The notes below the pieces were generated by a model, which was not told where the DNA came from, did not search any database, and saw nothing but the letters and a program-made list of their open reading frames with translations. The position numbers and the translations under genes were made by a program. From Glandiceps talaboti (Eukaryota; Hemichordata; Enteropneusta; Spengelidae), in assembly GCF_964340395.1 (NCBI RefSeq), contig NC_135550.1, positions 6,816,601 to 6,880,600 of the forward strand: DNA of 64,000 bases. The letters are read 5' to 3'. This document shows, piece after piece, positions 1 through 63,344 of this stretch; the first letter of the stretch is position 1, and each line of letters begins with the position of its first letter.

Positions 1-120
1 GTGAACATACTACAAAATGTAAGATTTCTAGTTCATCGTCAACTCTTCAAGTGAACAACATCAAAAAGAAGTATTTGCCAAGTGTACTGGAGATGCTAGT
101 ATATTGTAAGATTTTGAAAA

Positions 121-340
121 GAGAAATACTGCAAACCTGGAAATTTTGGCTAAACACTAATTTTTGCTTATTTCGCTGTAAAAACCCCTTAAAAATAAGT
201 AGTGACTAAAATGCCTTCTTACACATGAACATAATGTAACAATCTGGTTGTTAGTAAAAATTAGTGTTTGAGAACTAGCTAAAGACTACGATCGCAAAAA
301 AATGTCTAGTGGCAAAAATATTGAGGTTTACAGTATATGT
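121..340. repeat. small foldback element
   Basis: Inverted arms at about 121-177 and 253-340. ACTAATTTTTGC and AATACTGCAAACC on the left match, reversed, AAAAATTAGTGT and GGTTTACAGTAT on the right. MITE-like, upstream of the first USP34 exon in the window. Arms have diverged. Confidence 0.5.
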
Positions 341-462
341 TGATGTCACTATCGTCATGGTAACTGAAATATTAGGTGGTCAGAGTATAAGTTATGTTAA
401 CGCAGACATGTACAGCCAAGATATCATGATTTGATATTACCAATGGTATATACTCTCAACAG

Positions 463-27361
<26,899 letters not shown>

Positions 27362-27889
27362 TTTTGTCACGAAAATGTGTCATTGCAACTTTTTATGCAG
27401 GTGATCGATACATACAAACTGCCGTGTAGATTGTAGAGACTGCAATGTTGCTGTGCCAATTTTAAGTAACAATTTGTAAGAAAGAAAAAAAAAACGAGAA
27501 AAATCCAAACTTCCTGTGTGCTCTTCTTCGTACATCCTGTGTGCTTATTACAGCATTGGAGCAACTCAATGCTAACCATGAAGTCTTAATTTTTAGAACT
27601 TTTACACCATATTTGGTGATAACAAGTACTTAGACATAATTCTGTACTCTCTACCAAGACAAACTTTATAAGTTTGATAAAGTGAATTATTTATGGTAAA
27701 ATTACACACTTCTGAAATGTGCCTACGGTGGCAGTGAAGAAAAGACCAGATAAAAATGACATGGTGTCACATTCCTGCAATGAGGGGAGAAAGGAGAGGG
27801 CAGAACAGTAGTGAAAGTGGCTTTTAAAATGATTTGAAAACTGTTGGTTTTTGTACAGCTGCTCAGGATATATTGTTCCTTTGAGTGAT

Positions 27890-27912
27890 GGGGGGGGGGG
27901 GGGGGGGGGGGG
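27890..27912 (+). repeat. poly(G) tract
   Basis: Twenty-three consecutive G residues in the probable USP34 3'UTR; could form G-quadruplex RNA. Confidence 0.95.
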
Positions 27913-28398
27913 TAGGACTACACCAGACTTTCAACTCTGCACAGTTATACCTTGAAACACTTGAAAAGTGTGTGCATAATGTCTACAATTTGTCTTTCTT
28001 GGGTCTTGGGGGTGGGGGTCTACATGTGTGTGTGGTGGTGGTGGTGGTGGTGGTGGGGGTGGCTTAGACATAGCTAATGTAAGTTCTCTACCCTTAGTGC
28101 TGGTGTCTATAGTGTATGTAAGTATTGAAGGGTGTTTTCCACTATTTTTCACATCTGTTACATCTCCCTACCCTCCATGTGTGCAAACGGGGGGTCTGAA
28201 ATTCAATATCATATCGGGCACATATCTCAATACAAGTTTGTGTTAATTTAAAAAAAAAAAAACTCAAGTGTAGGGTTGATAGTCCGGTACACAAGTGTCC
28301 GTATTATTGGACAACAGGAAGAGGAAATAATGTGATGATATACAGTATTCAGATTTACGGTATGCTAGCTAATGAATTTTGCAAGTGGTTGGTGTTGT

Positions 28399-28524
28399 AA
28401 GAGACTACACGCACTCACACACACATACATACATGCACACACACACACACCATAACATGATACTTACCGTACATACATACATACATACGTACATACACAC
28501 ACACCCGCACGCACACGCATGCAT

Positions 28525-28567
<43 letters not shown>
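28399..28567 (+). repeat. CA/ATAC-rich microsatellite block
   Basis: Mixed (CA)n and (ATAC)n runs in the probable USP34 3'UTR; a GT-rich block follows at 28735-28790. Confidence 0.9.
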
Positions 28568-28569
<2 letters not shown>

Positions 28570-28982
28570 CAGTGCAGCATTATCAAATGTAAATTATGAA
28601 GATTTGTGAATATTTTGAATGGAGTGCCAATGTTGTGTGTGACTGTAATGTGTTTTGAAACTTTCATTTACTTCCAGTACTGAGATTGCTTGATATCTTC
28701 CTTTTTACCAAATATCTTAGTATTGTATGTGCGTGTTTGTGTACGTATGTGTGTATGTGTGTGTGTATGTGTGTCCATGCCTGTGTGTATGTAATATATT
28801 TGTCCTCCTACTGGGAGAGTTTCCATGATGTAGAAATACAGGCATGGTACTAAATCCATAACTCTGGTGCTTCATACATTTCTTCCTTGATTTTACCACT
28901 TAGTAATGTTTTTTAACTGTTGTGTTTTTAATGTGTGTGTGTTTTTTTTTATGTTTCTTAACTTGATCTGATCATGATTGTG

Positions 28983-28988
28983 AATAAA
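28983..28988 (+). terminator. candidate USP34 polyadenylation signal AATAAA
   Basis: Canonical hexamer on the plus strand 1.6 kb past the USP34 stop codon. It is the first strong one seen downstream of the stop. No transcript evidence. Confidence 0.45.
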
Positions 28989-31900
28989 GCAGACAAATGT
29001 CTTTTATTAAGTGCAGTTATTGCAAAGAGTTGGAACTTCTAGATTAGATGTACATTTTAACTGCAAATGTCAGTGGATCCCGCTACCATCGCAAATCTTT
29101 TTTAGTCACTATAGTAATGGTAGACTAAGATACGCTGTGTCGTTTCATACTCGTTGGCCTTCACTTCTCTTCAACAAATAGTGGCTGATAGGATGGTATG
29201 ACAGACACATTGTATCTTATGTTAGATGTGGGTACTTAATTTGTAAGTCTCTGAAAATACATTTGATTTGTGACCATAATTTGGTTCTTCATGTCAAGTC
29301 TTTGGAGTCATCAATAATTGCTGATCAAACAGACTGATTGCCAGAGTTTTATCAATCAAGGGGAATATAAAATAAAAGACTTGTCAGAGTTGAAGACAGT
29401 TAGTGTGTTGCATTAATTAACTTTTTTAAAAAAAGCCCCCGTTTTACCGACAGCGTAGGGTTCAACCATCATTAAAGACGTACCACTTTTTTGTATACAA
29501 CACCCGAGTACATCGATAGCCATTCACAATCATGGTCAGGCTGTACCAAATTTACCTTGTGTTCTAACCCTTCTGTCAGTTTAGCATTATTATTACACCA
29601 CAATTACAAACATTTATATAATCAGTTAAAAATTACAGTTGGTTAGGAATTTAAATACAGGATTCATTAATAGGCTTTAGTCTTGCCCACCATCACTAGT
29701 AATATAGAATATGAATGACAATTTGTGAATATTGTGAAGCCTTTTTTGTAGTTTCTTTCTTTTTTTTTGTACAGTCCTGTTTCATATTATGTTGGAAGCA
29801 CTGCTTGGCAGGAGTCAGATATATAGAAGAAAAATAAATAAATTGGACAACACTCTATAAACAGTATGTACAGCTGATTTATTTGTCTCTTTTTTTCATC
29901 ACAGTATGAAATTACGAGCGATTGCTTGTATTATTCAGTGGTGTTGGTTGCATACATTCCTCTCCCCCTCCCATCTGGAAATGCTTTGTTGGATAGGTGC
30001 TTATCAGACATCCCACACATCCTTCCAAAGCCGAGATATATTGGTGAGATAGTGGACAGACATCCAACTCGGCAACATTAACACCCTCACACCCTTCAAT
30101 TTCTTGTTTTATATACATTAACATTACTGTAGATACACATTAAATGTGTTGATATTTGAAGACCAGGAAGGAGACACACAAAGTACCCCTGTGTTATACT
30201 GATGAAGATCACTCTACCAATCTCACTATGACCCCTGTAAGAATCTATGCTATAGTCTGACAGAGAAACACTCAATGCATTGTGACACAATACTGTATAT
30301 GACATCATCAGTCTGGGCTTATCAGCCTGTTTGGGGAAAGAGCGATAAGACCAAGCCCACAACTGATCTGTCAGTCCAGGGAGTCAACATATCCTAATAC
30401 CACTATTTTTAGTGGTCTGAGACATATCTAAGTGAATTAGGCCTGATAGCTAATGAATGAATGTGTCTTTTAGGAGATCATATCTCCTAATACTAAGAAT
30501 ACATAATGACTAATTTAGCACTGACTTCATAATCTATACTTTAGAACCTATCAATTCAGCTGCTTTTAAGGTTATTGAATAATATAATATCTTCATCATC
30601 AACTATGTTCTAGTCTACAAACTGCATTGGATTCCTACAGTCATCTCCCTTACCATGAAAACCGATGCCTGATGAAAGAGTGATGTGCTGGAAATACCAG
30701 AAGACAGTTGTCTGAAACAATTACAGCTAACACAGACATAATGCCAATAGTCAATTCTCAAACTTCCTCCAAATTTACACACAATTTTATCATGTACGGG
30801 GAGAAAGCAATACTACAATTTGAACAATAGGAAGACTGAATTTAGTTTCTTGTTCATCAAGTTTAATAGCAAAGGAGAAAGGAAATTGATTACATTAGCA
30901 TTATCTAGCAGTGTTTTAGCTAAGGTTTCGGAACCCTTAAAAACAAAATGGGTGAAATCTGGTGTAACTGACAGTTTCCCCATACATTGCAGTACAGTAT
31001 CATTTTGGTGGGAATCCTAGGTAAAATGACTAGGGGACTTCTAGAAAAAGAGCAAAAATACAAAAGTAACATTGTGAAGTATCTATACAACCAACACGGC
31101 AATAAGGGGGACCCTATTGTTTTGTTTCTCATTACTTTTTCATAGAAACTATGGGTCACTCCCTGGATTTTCTTTTGTAAGTTTTAAAATATCACACTTC
31201 TCTGCCTTTCCTTTTCCTCAATTTAAGTTCAATAACTTCCATCATGAAAGAAATGCTCTGTTCGTGAACAAGTGTCATCATTGCTGCCATGACTGTAAGA
31301 CACTTGCTTATTCTTGCCAGAGAGGGCGCTGTTCCACAAAATATTGGCGCCGGACAAAGCTATGTCAGCACTGAAAATTTGGGTTTGTCCGATAATGAGA
31401 AACAAAACATAATGGGGTCACCTTCATCTATTCATAGTTACATTCCTGAAGAGTACATGAGTGAATATATCACGCAGTTCAACTGTCACCCATCATGATA
31501 ATGAAGTCACAAGACAAAGGAGTTGTAATCAAAGAATGTATTACAATGTGTTACAATACACGTTAACTACATCATTACATACATGTTATATGCTTCACAA
31601 TCCGAATTACTTTATTCATCCCACAAGGGGAAATCAAACCTGCACCAGCTGCAACAGGGATATTATTATTTTTTGATCAGACAACCAACAATATATTCAC
31701 TTAAAAATTGTTATATAAACAAACACCAATGAATTAGACATTGTACATGTCAATTAGAGGTCTATACTGATTTTTGGGTGCGGACCTAAAAATCGATGTG
31801 ATTTGATATATTGAACCATACTATGTGTACGGCTACGGAAACATGTTTACTCACAGATGATGATTCTATACTGTTCAGGGTGTACGATATATTATGAGTA

Positions 31901-32240
31901 AGTCATTATATCCACCAAATAAGTTTCCCAAAAACGTTCAAGTTGCAGCCAGTACAGCTTCATAAGAGGTACATGGTTTGGTATCTGATGCCAAGTAAAT
32001 GTTAACACATGAGGGCTTCCTTACATGAAATGAAGTCTGGTCTTAACACATGTAATTTCACTGTCAAAATTACATATTGACAACCAGCAAGGTATTTTTG
32101 CAGCCACGTTGATTTCATAAATGATTTTTTTTGCAAACAGATTTTCTTTCTTTAAATCTTTGGTACAGAAAAGACATTTTATAACTTACATCTGACTTTT
32201 ATCAAAAAAAACTACACAAAATTTTTTTTTGTTTTTATTC
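28989..32240. other. convergent USP34-AHSA intergenic/3'UTR region
   Basis: About 3.2 kb between the two 3' ends. I see no conserved coding sequence; the ORFs are short and unlike any family. It probably contains the AHSA 3'UTR near 32240 and extra AATAAA motifs on either strand (plus near 29833; minus at 31611-31616). An animal-type dispersed repeat may be present around 31280-31350, but I could not define its ends. Confidence 0.5.
31611..31616 (-). terminator. candidate AHSA polyadenylation signal (minus strand)
   Basis: AATAAA on the minus strand about 625 bp past the stop. Another AATAAA overlaps 32234-32239, one base after the stop codon, which would leave almost no 3'UTR. Which is used cannot be told from sequence. 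Confidence 0.3.
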
Positions 32241-35200
32241 TTAAAATATTCTGGATGAGAAACCAAAAGTGCTGTTTATACTTTGCCAGTAGTATCGTGA
32301 CCATCCTTCTTTCGTTCTGTCTAGTTCATTGTCTGGAACACCTGTCTGTGTCAGCACCAACTCTGTGTGGTCTGATTTCTCTTCCATCTCCATGGTAACA
32401 GTAGAATAATGCTCTTCAGGCCAGGATTTATACCTCCATCGTTGAACAATCTTTTTATTTGGGACCTAGAAATGAAGAAGTGAACAAAGTGAGACTTAAA
32501 GTGAACTACCATGTTTGACAACGTAACTATGAGGTTGACAGTCGTTTGAATTCTATCAGGTGCAAAACCACAATGGTATTATTATATATACAAAAGACAG
32601 TTAGGTCAGTGTAAAACAGGTCAAATCTGTCATGAGTTCACCAGGTTACCCACAAAGATTTTGGTACACTGTATGGTAAACTATCAGTCATACCAAATTT
32701 CCCCCCTCTTTGGGTTCCAAAACCTTGGCTACAACTCTATAGATGGACAGTATATACTATTGGTGACAATAATCACATACTCTCTGTTGATTTATCAAAA
32801 ACTAAGCCCTGTATTATAAGTTTAATGCTGGTATTTCCAATGCTTCCCTGAATTCACATATCAAGCTTTATAACTCAAAACACTAACCATGTGACAATAC
32901 AGCAGTATAATTATACTATTGCTGAACTAAGCTGTTCTTGCTAGTATTGGTATTTCAATACAATATTGACGTGTGATATGGCTGTATTTGTGCTATATCT
33001 GTAGTGCATTTCCCTCATGTCTGTGAAGTGATGTTTGGTGTATCTTACAAGACTGTTGCCTGGACTTAGGGCTATATAAGAGTACTGGTGTTCTAGTCAG
33101 CCTATGATTATGAGGTACATGTGGTATGTAATATATGCCTTGTCACCAGGTAAGGTGTGCATTTCGATATGTTACAATTTGCAGATACTTGTCACTAGAC
33201 AATACACAAACTACATTTTTGTATATGTACTCACCAATTCAACATATTGTCCTGTAATGTTACCGTCTAAGAGTGAAAAACGTCCTTCTGGTTCTACTTC
33301 CATTTCTGCCCTAGCTCTCATGAAGGCTTGTACTTTCTGCAATAAGAGTATAGTTTGAACTATGAACTAAAAAGTGACTAGGTCATCGTTACAATGGGGT
33401 GGTACTGGCTAGGTTGACAGTTAAAATACATGTATGTAATCAAACCATGAGAAATTCATTTCATGAAGTAATCACAATAACTCTACACAAAGAAATATAA
33501 TTCTATTCAAAATCTTATAGTGCTATCAAGTTTACAAGGTTGGTGTATTTTGATCATGCTAAAATCACTCCAGGAGTATCGAGGTGCGCCCTCTATCAGC
33601 AAAGTTGGTGCCATAATTCCTCAACATTTCAGTGTCGATATATATATTTGTAGTATTACTTGCATACTAAAGTATGTTATTGAATCTTTATTATAATGTG
33701 TCGTTTGAGGTCAATCAATTACAAGTGATGGTTAGTATGGTTCAGTAAACAGAATACTATCAGCGCCTTTGAATTAATACGTAACATAAATTAACATTCA
33801 AAAATTATATAAACTCAGTTTATGCTATAAAAACAGTAGGTAAATAAAGTGGGTAAACTTACCTGTACATTAGTTAAGGCATCATACAAATCACTGGCTT
33901 CACATTTGAAGTCTTGTTTCTCCTTGATTTTACTGGTGTTGATTTTAACTCCAACTTGTAAATTTTGAAAGTTCTTTATCTCCGAGGTTACGCTAGACTT
34001 ATTTTGTGTCTGTGAAGACAATATTAAAAATGTTGCTTACTCTTTGATACATGTATTGTAATATAAATGCTGCGGCTTTGTGAAAATTTGTAAAATTTCC
34101 ACTGATAATTTTGTTAAGTGCTCTCTAAACATGTACAACTCAATAAGATACATATATCAAACTGAACAAGTTTAGTTAGATATCACTATCTGTTACCATG
34201 GTTACAATGTCTTTAAAACTGAAAACAATATACTTTTTGGACTGCATGTTATATCTGTATTAAAGTCCCTTGACATCCCCCCCCCCAAAAAAAAAAAATA
34301 AAATATATATATATATATATATATATTCCAATCTGCCTGGGTAAGCTATTTGGGATGAAGAGGACCTATTTGGGGTGAAGGGGGGGGCCATTATGTTCAG
34401 TATTTACCTTTTGTGGTGGAGTACTTGGTTTTGCATTACTGCTAGCATTCTGCTTGGTTGGTAAAATCATACCTTGGCTATATTCTATAGAGGAGAGGAT
34501 GAACAAAAAAAAAAGACAAATTAAAAATGAAATGATACATAGTGCAGGAAAACCACAGAAAAACCACATCTAATGATAATTATATATACTTAATTCAAAT
34601 CTAAATTATGCAAATGAATATAGTTGCCCATGTGACTTCCTGATGTTCAAGGAGGAAATTAGAATACATGGGAAAACCTGCAATGTTTGGCATGGTCCAA
34701 ATGAACGACACCCTTCTCACATGCAACCACTATGTACAGTCATTGAACACCAAGGTATTCTGGTTTTAAGCAGGAGGAAACTGGATTACCAAGGGAACAC
34801 TTGCAATGATCGGTCACATCAAACTTTACAACATCACTTGCTGCAATTCTCAATCTGCAATTCATCCCTGGTTCTCCATTACTATAGCAACCAAGGTCAA
34901 CGTTTTCAAGTTTTGTGTACTTCACTAAAACCTGCACTCCCAGTGATGATTGTGTCTACCACTGAAATCACTGTATGACCAGATCGACCAGGAAGTCATT
35001 CTACATCTTTTCAAAGGTGACTTTAGTAAATCACCTAGCCTGTCCACATGGTCTATACATTACATGCATAGTATTAAAACAATTACACACTCCTGAAACA
35101 ATTCATGTGTATGATTGTACATCATAACAAAGTACAAAATGATGAAATAAACATGTAATAGACATACCTTCACGTAGTAATTTGATATATTTTGCTATTT

Positions 35201-38200
35201 GTTCTTTCATAAGTTCTCTTCCTTTACCCCTCATTATCTCTTTAAGTGTTCTAGATTCCACCGTCTCCTTTTTCACTGAAACATTAAACTGTAATAAGAA
35301 TCATATTATTGACAATTCACTACCAAGAGTATTAATTCTTAAATTTTAAGGGGTGTACACAGCCAACGTCCTGAAGTCCTGTGGCAGTGCAGGGCTGCAG
35401 CACTGAAATTTAGGACTGCATGCATGTCTGAAATTCAGGACTCTGCAAGCATGATTGAAAATGGGCTCCATGACTTCTGTGTGTGTCTGTAATTTAATAT
35501 GTCATTTCACTTTCATGCAATATCTGATTTAATCCAAACTTGGCACAATGGTGACCTGTTATAGAGGACATATGCATATCACTTTGTTTTCACAACATCA
35601 ACGAAATTGACCAAACTGCACCCATATTTGTAATAAAAAAAATTACCATACATAATTAATATGCAATATATATGCAATATATTCTTCAAATTAATTTTTT
35701 GTAATAACCATATCAATTACTTTATTTTTTACTAAATATGTATACTTACATCAACTTCATCTGCTTCATTTTCATCACTTAAATTGGGTATTTCTACTGT
35801 TCCTTCTAGTTTAGTTTCACAGCCAGCAAGATTGCCTGTGGAATTCAACAGATGAAAATTGGTGGGTCAAGCATTGTGGTAGTAGTAGTATATCACATAC
35901 ATTTCTCAACCGACAGAACACAACATACACTGTGCTAGCGTAGGGTTTCAAAAACCATTAACCACATTTGACTAATGTTGCCCATTTTTAACTAGCCCAA
36001 TAGAAAAGTCATTAACCACAAATTTTAAAACATTGACAATATTACATAAATTGTTCGTCTTTATTTTGTCTTAATTTCTGATATTTTGTCCTTTTTATTG
36101 TTATCATGCTAACAGTCATTACTATAATACCAATCTTTGCCTCCATCAAAATCTTGATGCGATCATGCTAGAATGAATTTTGGCCAGTTCAGTTCACTAA
36201 CTATGTATTTCTCTTGTAGGTGCTAAAATGTGAATTTACATTGTAATATTCCTACCCACATTTAATAGATCAACCAATTCATCACAGACAGAATATATCC
36301 TTTACTAATTACCTACTTACAAGTCATTTTCAAAAGAAACATTATGTGAGGGGGCCCCAGATTGGGGACAATGAGGGTTGAACTTTAATTTGATCACGTA
36401 TGCCAAATACTTGCCAGAACCATGAAGTAATCAAATGACTAAATGTGCTTCATTTGTTCATAAAATGTAAACAATCGCAAACTGAAGAAGTAGACCTATC
36501 TGAATGAACGAAGAATGTTATCAATATTTGCCTTGAGACGGTGAGAAAGATTGCTTTTCATAGAACACCATAGTACTTAACATATTCTGACCTTCCAATC
36601 AAAATTTGCTGTGAAACAGAGCCCCCTAGTGGCCAAACCATACAATCTTTCATCTTTCTGAAAACTGGCGTATAATGTACTCAAAGCATAGATAGTAAAA
36701 AAGAAAGTTAGCTGTCACTTAAATGATTCCAGGAAATGTAACAACATTTCACTAAATCACCAGATGTTCTTTTTTTATTCACTAAAAAAAATTGAAAATC
36801 ACTCTCTCTTCACAATCAAATTTAGTCAAATATCACAAAACAGAGAAATTCAAAAACTTCAAGAAATTCAATGAATAATTTAAGTGGGAGAGTGTATTGG
36901 TATGAAGTGTTTTATGGGACATGAAGGGTGAAAACAACTACTTTAGAGTTTATGTGTACCGGTCTATGTGTCTGTTTGTGGTCCAAAAAACAGGCATATA
37001 GGCCAACTTTTACTATCAACATTCACACAAGTCATCACTTTACTGGAAGGAACTGAGATGATATAAAATAATTATACCATACTTGTAGACAAAGAAACAG
37101 TCTACTTACCATTCCACTCTAATTTGATTTCCCATTCATAAAAAAATATAAGTTTTGCTTTCCTATTATTCGCTGTAGCCTCGCCGTCACATTTAGGCAT
37201 AGCTGTTATCTCACAGCATCCTGTGGGAACCAATTAGAGACAAAAAACAACGTCAAGTTTACAGTCTTGTAATCAAGAATACTGTTCTACACACTCAGTA
37301 ATACCTTATTTTCTGTTCATAGCATTTTGACGCCACAGTTTGAAAGTCTTCCATAAATATGTAAATCTTTGCTCAGAAACAAAACAGTTTTACTCAAACG
37401 TCCTTAGTAACTGGCTAGATTTTCACAGCTTGGGACCTGGACGCACACATGTGTGTGATTCGAACAGCATATGTACTTAAACATCATAAGGCCAAATTTT
37501 AAAAGAAAAAGTGTATTTCCAATAACCTGACCTACCCTAGTTTAAGCCCTAATAATTTTCTTTCCTTGCAAAAAAGGTAAAATGGAGACAATTTACATCT
37601 ATATTCATCTACTTAACTTACTTGTTATTTACTTCTTTTACACCTCATCAAATTCTCTCAAAAGTATTGTGACCGATGAGTATCTTATCTTTGGGGTCAA
37701 AGTAATTTTTACAACTTTTAAAGGAAAATAAAATGAAATTCCGACCAAACTACTCTATTTTCTGAAGTCATGTTATCGGAAACAAATATTTTTTTTTATT
37801 TGACCGAAATCACCATTTTCTCCACACCACACATTCTTAACAGCCATTTTGAGGACTATTGTGGTAAATAACAATTTTTTGTCACTGTACCTTGCAATGT
37901 TATGGCCATAGCTTCAATTTCAAACCAGCAACAGAACATTTTTTTTATTAAAAAAAAAAAACTTACCCCTTTCATCTTCAACCTTTAGACCAACAAATAT
38001 TTCCTTGAGTTTATCTTTTGACCAAGCAGTTGCTTTCTTTTCAGTCCTGTGTATGGATGAAAAAAGAGTTAAGTTACAATTGAAATTCAGAAAGGCACAT
38101 ATATGACTTCTCCCCAAAATAGTGAGTGTTACCCTTATATCAAACAAACAATAGACTTTGATTTACAAAAGTTTATTTTCTGTTGTAAAAAATCAGTATG

Positions 38201-39813
38201 TAAGTTTTCTACCCTTCTAACATTTATTATTAAAAAGCACAATGCAATAAGAAAATATTGGAAGTTGTAATTCAGGATTCCTAGGAGTAAAATTTAAAAC
38301 AAGCATTTCAAGTACAAGGAATGTACATCTATGTTTATGTAACTATGTCAGCATTTAGACAAACAGTACTGCAGCACAGAGAAAGAATACACCACATATG
38401 AAAAATCACAGTATTTCACACTTTACTCTTGAATGTCAAAACAGCCTGTACCTTTGGAACCACTTTCAATCACAAATTGAACTATATTGAGTCAGTCCAG
38501 TTACATGTACAGCTCTCTGGGAAATACTTGAATTATTTATCAGATTCAAAAAAATTATGTTTCCTGTTTTTTTCAGATTGACTTTCATACACATATGTAA
38601 CAATCCAAATACTGTAATGGCTCAGGGTATAACCCCAGTTTGTAAACCCACTAAAGTGCAGTTTTCAGCTCTAAATACTTCTAGAATCCATATAAACTAA
38701 AGACTAGTAGTGTAGCAGTGTTGGCATTGCTAGTGTTAATAAAGCAGCAACTCTGTTAATGTGTTTTGACAGGTCTTCTTGTATGGCTTCTCTTAATCAC
38801 CTTAAAATTATCACTATTTGTATTAACTACAACCTTTAGTCTCTACAGTTGCCCCATTCCTCAACAGGACATGATGACTCATACTAATGTTATTCATTAT
38901 GAAAACCGTACCAACGGAAGGATTGACCAAAGCAAAATATGTCTACGCTATTTCAGTCACATACAGTATACAAAGACATGTAAAAACCATGGTTACTGTA
39001 AAATATCCTTCTATAACTTTAGATCTAGCAACACTACAACAGTAGCAAGATATACAATGTTATAATACCACTACAAGTTTTTGAAAATATGTAGAATTCA
39101 AAATAGCTGTGTCAATGGTAGTTCTGCCTGCTGACACTGTGACAGAGAGTAAGTCAGGACTCACTCGAGTACCGACTCACTTGATGCAAGCAGGGTCAAG
39201 TCAGGAGAGTGAAAAGGAGACATCCTGAATCAGACCATAGCGTAATTCAATTTTAATTTATAAATTCAGCTGTCATTTCATGTTGATAATGATATTTTGT
39301 TGTTCTTAGTGCAAAACCATACTCTCAAGCAAGTCGCTGACTATTAGATATTTTAGACCCTTTCCGTTTTTATTGCATACACATTGAAAAGTTATCTAGT
39401 GGCTAATTTTTTTTACTGTATTCTAGCTGTTTATTATAAATCTTTTTTTCTTTTTTGTTTCACAGTTAGTAACGCCACGATTGAGTCAACACAATGGTTG
39501 ATAGCCCCATAGTTACAATGGAGGGGGGGGGGGGGTGACTAAATACATCACACAGGGTAAAATCAAACACCTACTTTTGATGAAAAGTCTTAACAGAGAA
39601 TATAACTGAATATGGAGACAAATTTTTTCTCATATTTCAGAAATCACGAGAAAGTTATGGTCAGCAATCAGAGTTTGAATTAAATTTGTAAACATTGATT
39701 TTTCAAACAATGTCGTTATGAATGAAGACCTACCAGTGCCAATTGTTGACATTTGTTGCATCGGCACGTTCTTCGACGATCCATCGTGGATCTCCTTCTC
39801 CCCATTTTGCCAT
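32241..39813 (-). CDS. AHSA1: Activator of Hsp90 ATPase (AHSA1/AHSA2 family), 9 exons
   Basis: Co-chaperone that binds the Hsp90 middle and N domains and stimulates ATP hydrolysis in the cytosol. Exons in coding order: 39813-39734, 38046-37967, 37220-37110, 35835-35750, 35288-35168, 34484-34408, 34009-33863, 33336-33235, 32465-32241; 1,029 nt, 342 aa, close to the 338 aa of human AHSA1. The start gives MAKWGEGDPRW, as in vertebrates. NVNNWHW (residues 21-27) and RKAK (about 73-76) match the N-terminal motifs known to drive ATPase stimulation. Aha1_N covers roughly residues 28-165; the C-terminal AHSA1 domain runs from about 185 and ends in a Phe-Gly-Phe-containing C-terminus. All introns are GT-AG and in phase. 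It is probably the single-copy ancestor of AHSA1 and AHSA2; linkage to USP34 is the AHSA2 position in mammals. Confidence 0.95.
34302..34325 (+). repeat. (AT)n microsatellite
   Basis: Short AT run after a C-run and A-run in AHSA intron 33864-34407 region complement. Confidence 0.85.
35289..39733 (-). other. AHSA introns, no further genes
   Basis: Besides the small exons listed for AHSA, these AT-rich introns hold no conserved reading frame. They contain dispersed-repeat traces (repeat C near 35520-35640; repeat D at 37754-37783) and a short poly(G) near 39523-39536. The intron 38047-39733 has no feature I can name. Confidence 0.6.
37516..37790. repeat. dispersed repeat D, copy 1
   Basis: CTATTTTCTGAAGTCATGTT (37755 on) recurs at 59527-59557 and, inverted and less exactly, at 40758-40786. 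CCTGACCTACCCTA at 37527 also matches the inverted copy. Old dispersed element; limits approximate. Confidence 0.4.
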
Positions 39814-40162
39814 GATACCGAGCTGTTTTCTGTCCTGATAACGACTAAGGAAAATACGCGAGATACTGAAGCTCACCCACGTTGTCTTATGTCGTCGAAG
39901 GTTCTGGACAACCGGAACAGGAAGTCAGACGCCGGTTGACGAGAAGTGCACACGAGATTTGTACAAGGTCCGAGATGTCTGAATATAGTCCGTTGAAGGC
40001 GCTATGCGCTAAAGTACAAAAAAAAATTGGACGCCGTCGCGTCGTCTGCTGCATACAAACTTGATTTCTAACCTGATTGTAATACATGTCTAGCGAAATG
40101 AACGTAATTGAAGACACACAGTCATCAATATTTGATAACAAAGCTATAGAGGAAGCAAGATA
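39814..40162. promoter_or_regulatory. divergent AHSA1-CATSPERG promoter
   Basis: Only 349 bp separate the AHSA ATG (minus) from the CATSPERG ATG (plus), so both core promoters and 5'UTRs must fit here or overlap. The interval, especially 39830-40055, has many more CpG dinucleotides than the flanking AT-rich DNA, as in CpG-type bidirectional promoters. I see a heat-shock element near the AHSA side and an ETS-like CAGGAAGT at about 39917. No TATA box stands out. Confidence 0.7.
39897..39909. promoter_or_regulatory. heat-shock element (HSF binding site)
   Basis: GAAGGTTCTGGAC gives the inverted pair GAA-nn-TTC with a third imperfect unit (GAC) in register; a fourth imperfect unit (TCG) lies 5' in register. 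It is about 84 bp upstream of the AHSA start codon. AHSA1 is heat-inducible and an HSF1 target in other animals, which fits. Two units are perfect and two imperfect, so strength is uncertain. Confidence 0.55.
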
Positions 40163-63277
<23,115 letters not shown>

Positions 63278-63338
63278 TTGCAAATGTAATTTTGAAATTT
63301 GAAATTGTGTTTTGAAATCTTTATCTAACATTAAATGA

Positions 63339-63344
63339 AATAAA
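63339..63344 (+). terminator. CATSPERG polyadenylation signal AATAAA
   Basis: Canonical hexamer 62 bp past the TGA at 63275-63277, in AT-rich 3'UTR context. A second AATAAA lies about 50 bp further on. Confidence 0.6.

Larger units (their letters stand above)
27362..28988 (+). other. USP34 3'UTR (probable), rich in simple repeats
   Basis: After the stop there is no splice-phase-compatible exon. An AATAAA sits at 28983-28988; further ones occur near 29833. The stretch holds a 23-G run (27890-27912), a GGT run (28032-28056), a CA/ATAC-rich block (28399-28567) and a GT-rich block (28735-28790). The actual polyadenylation site is inferred. Confidence 0.5.

Noticed and set aside
30660-30710. CTGATGA ... 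GAAA, possible second hammerhead ribozyme
   Set aside because: The bases between the boxes do not form stem II and no stem I or III is seen.
35276-35288. Alternative AHSA acceptor 13 bp inside the exon
   Set aside because: Would shift the frame; the outer acceptor restores the conserved VSV segment.
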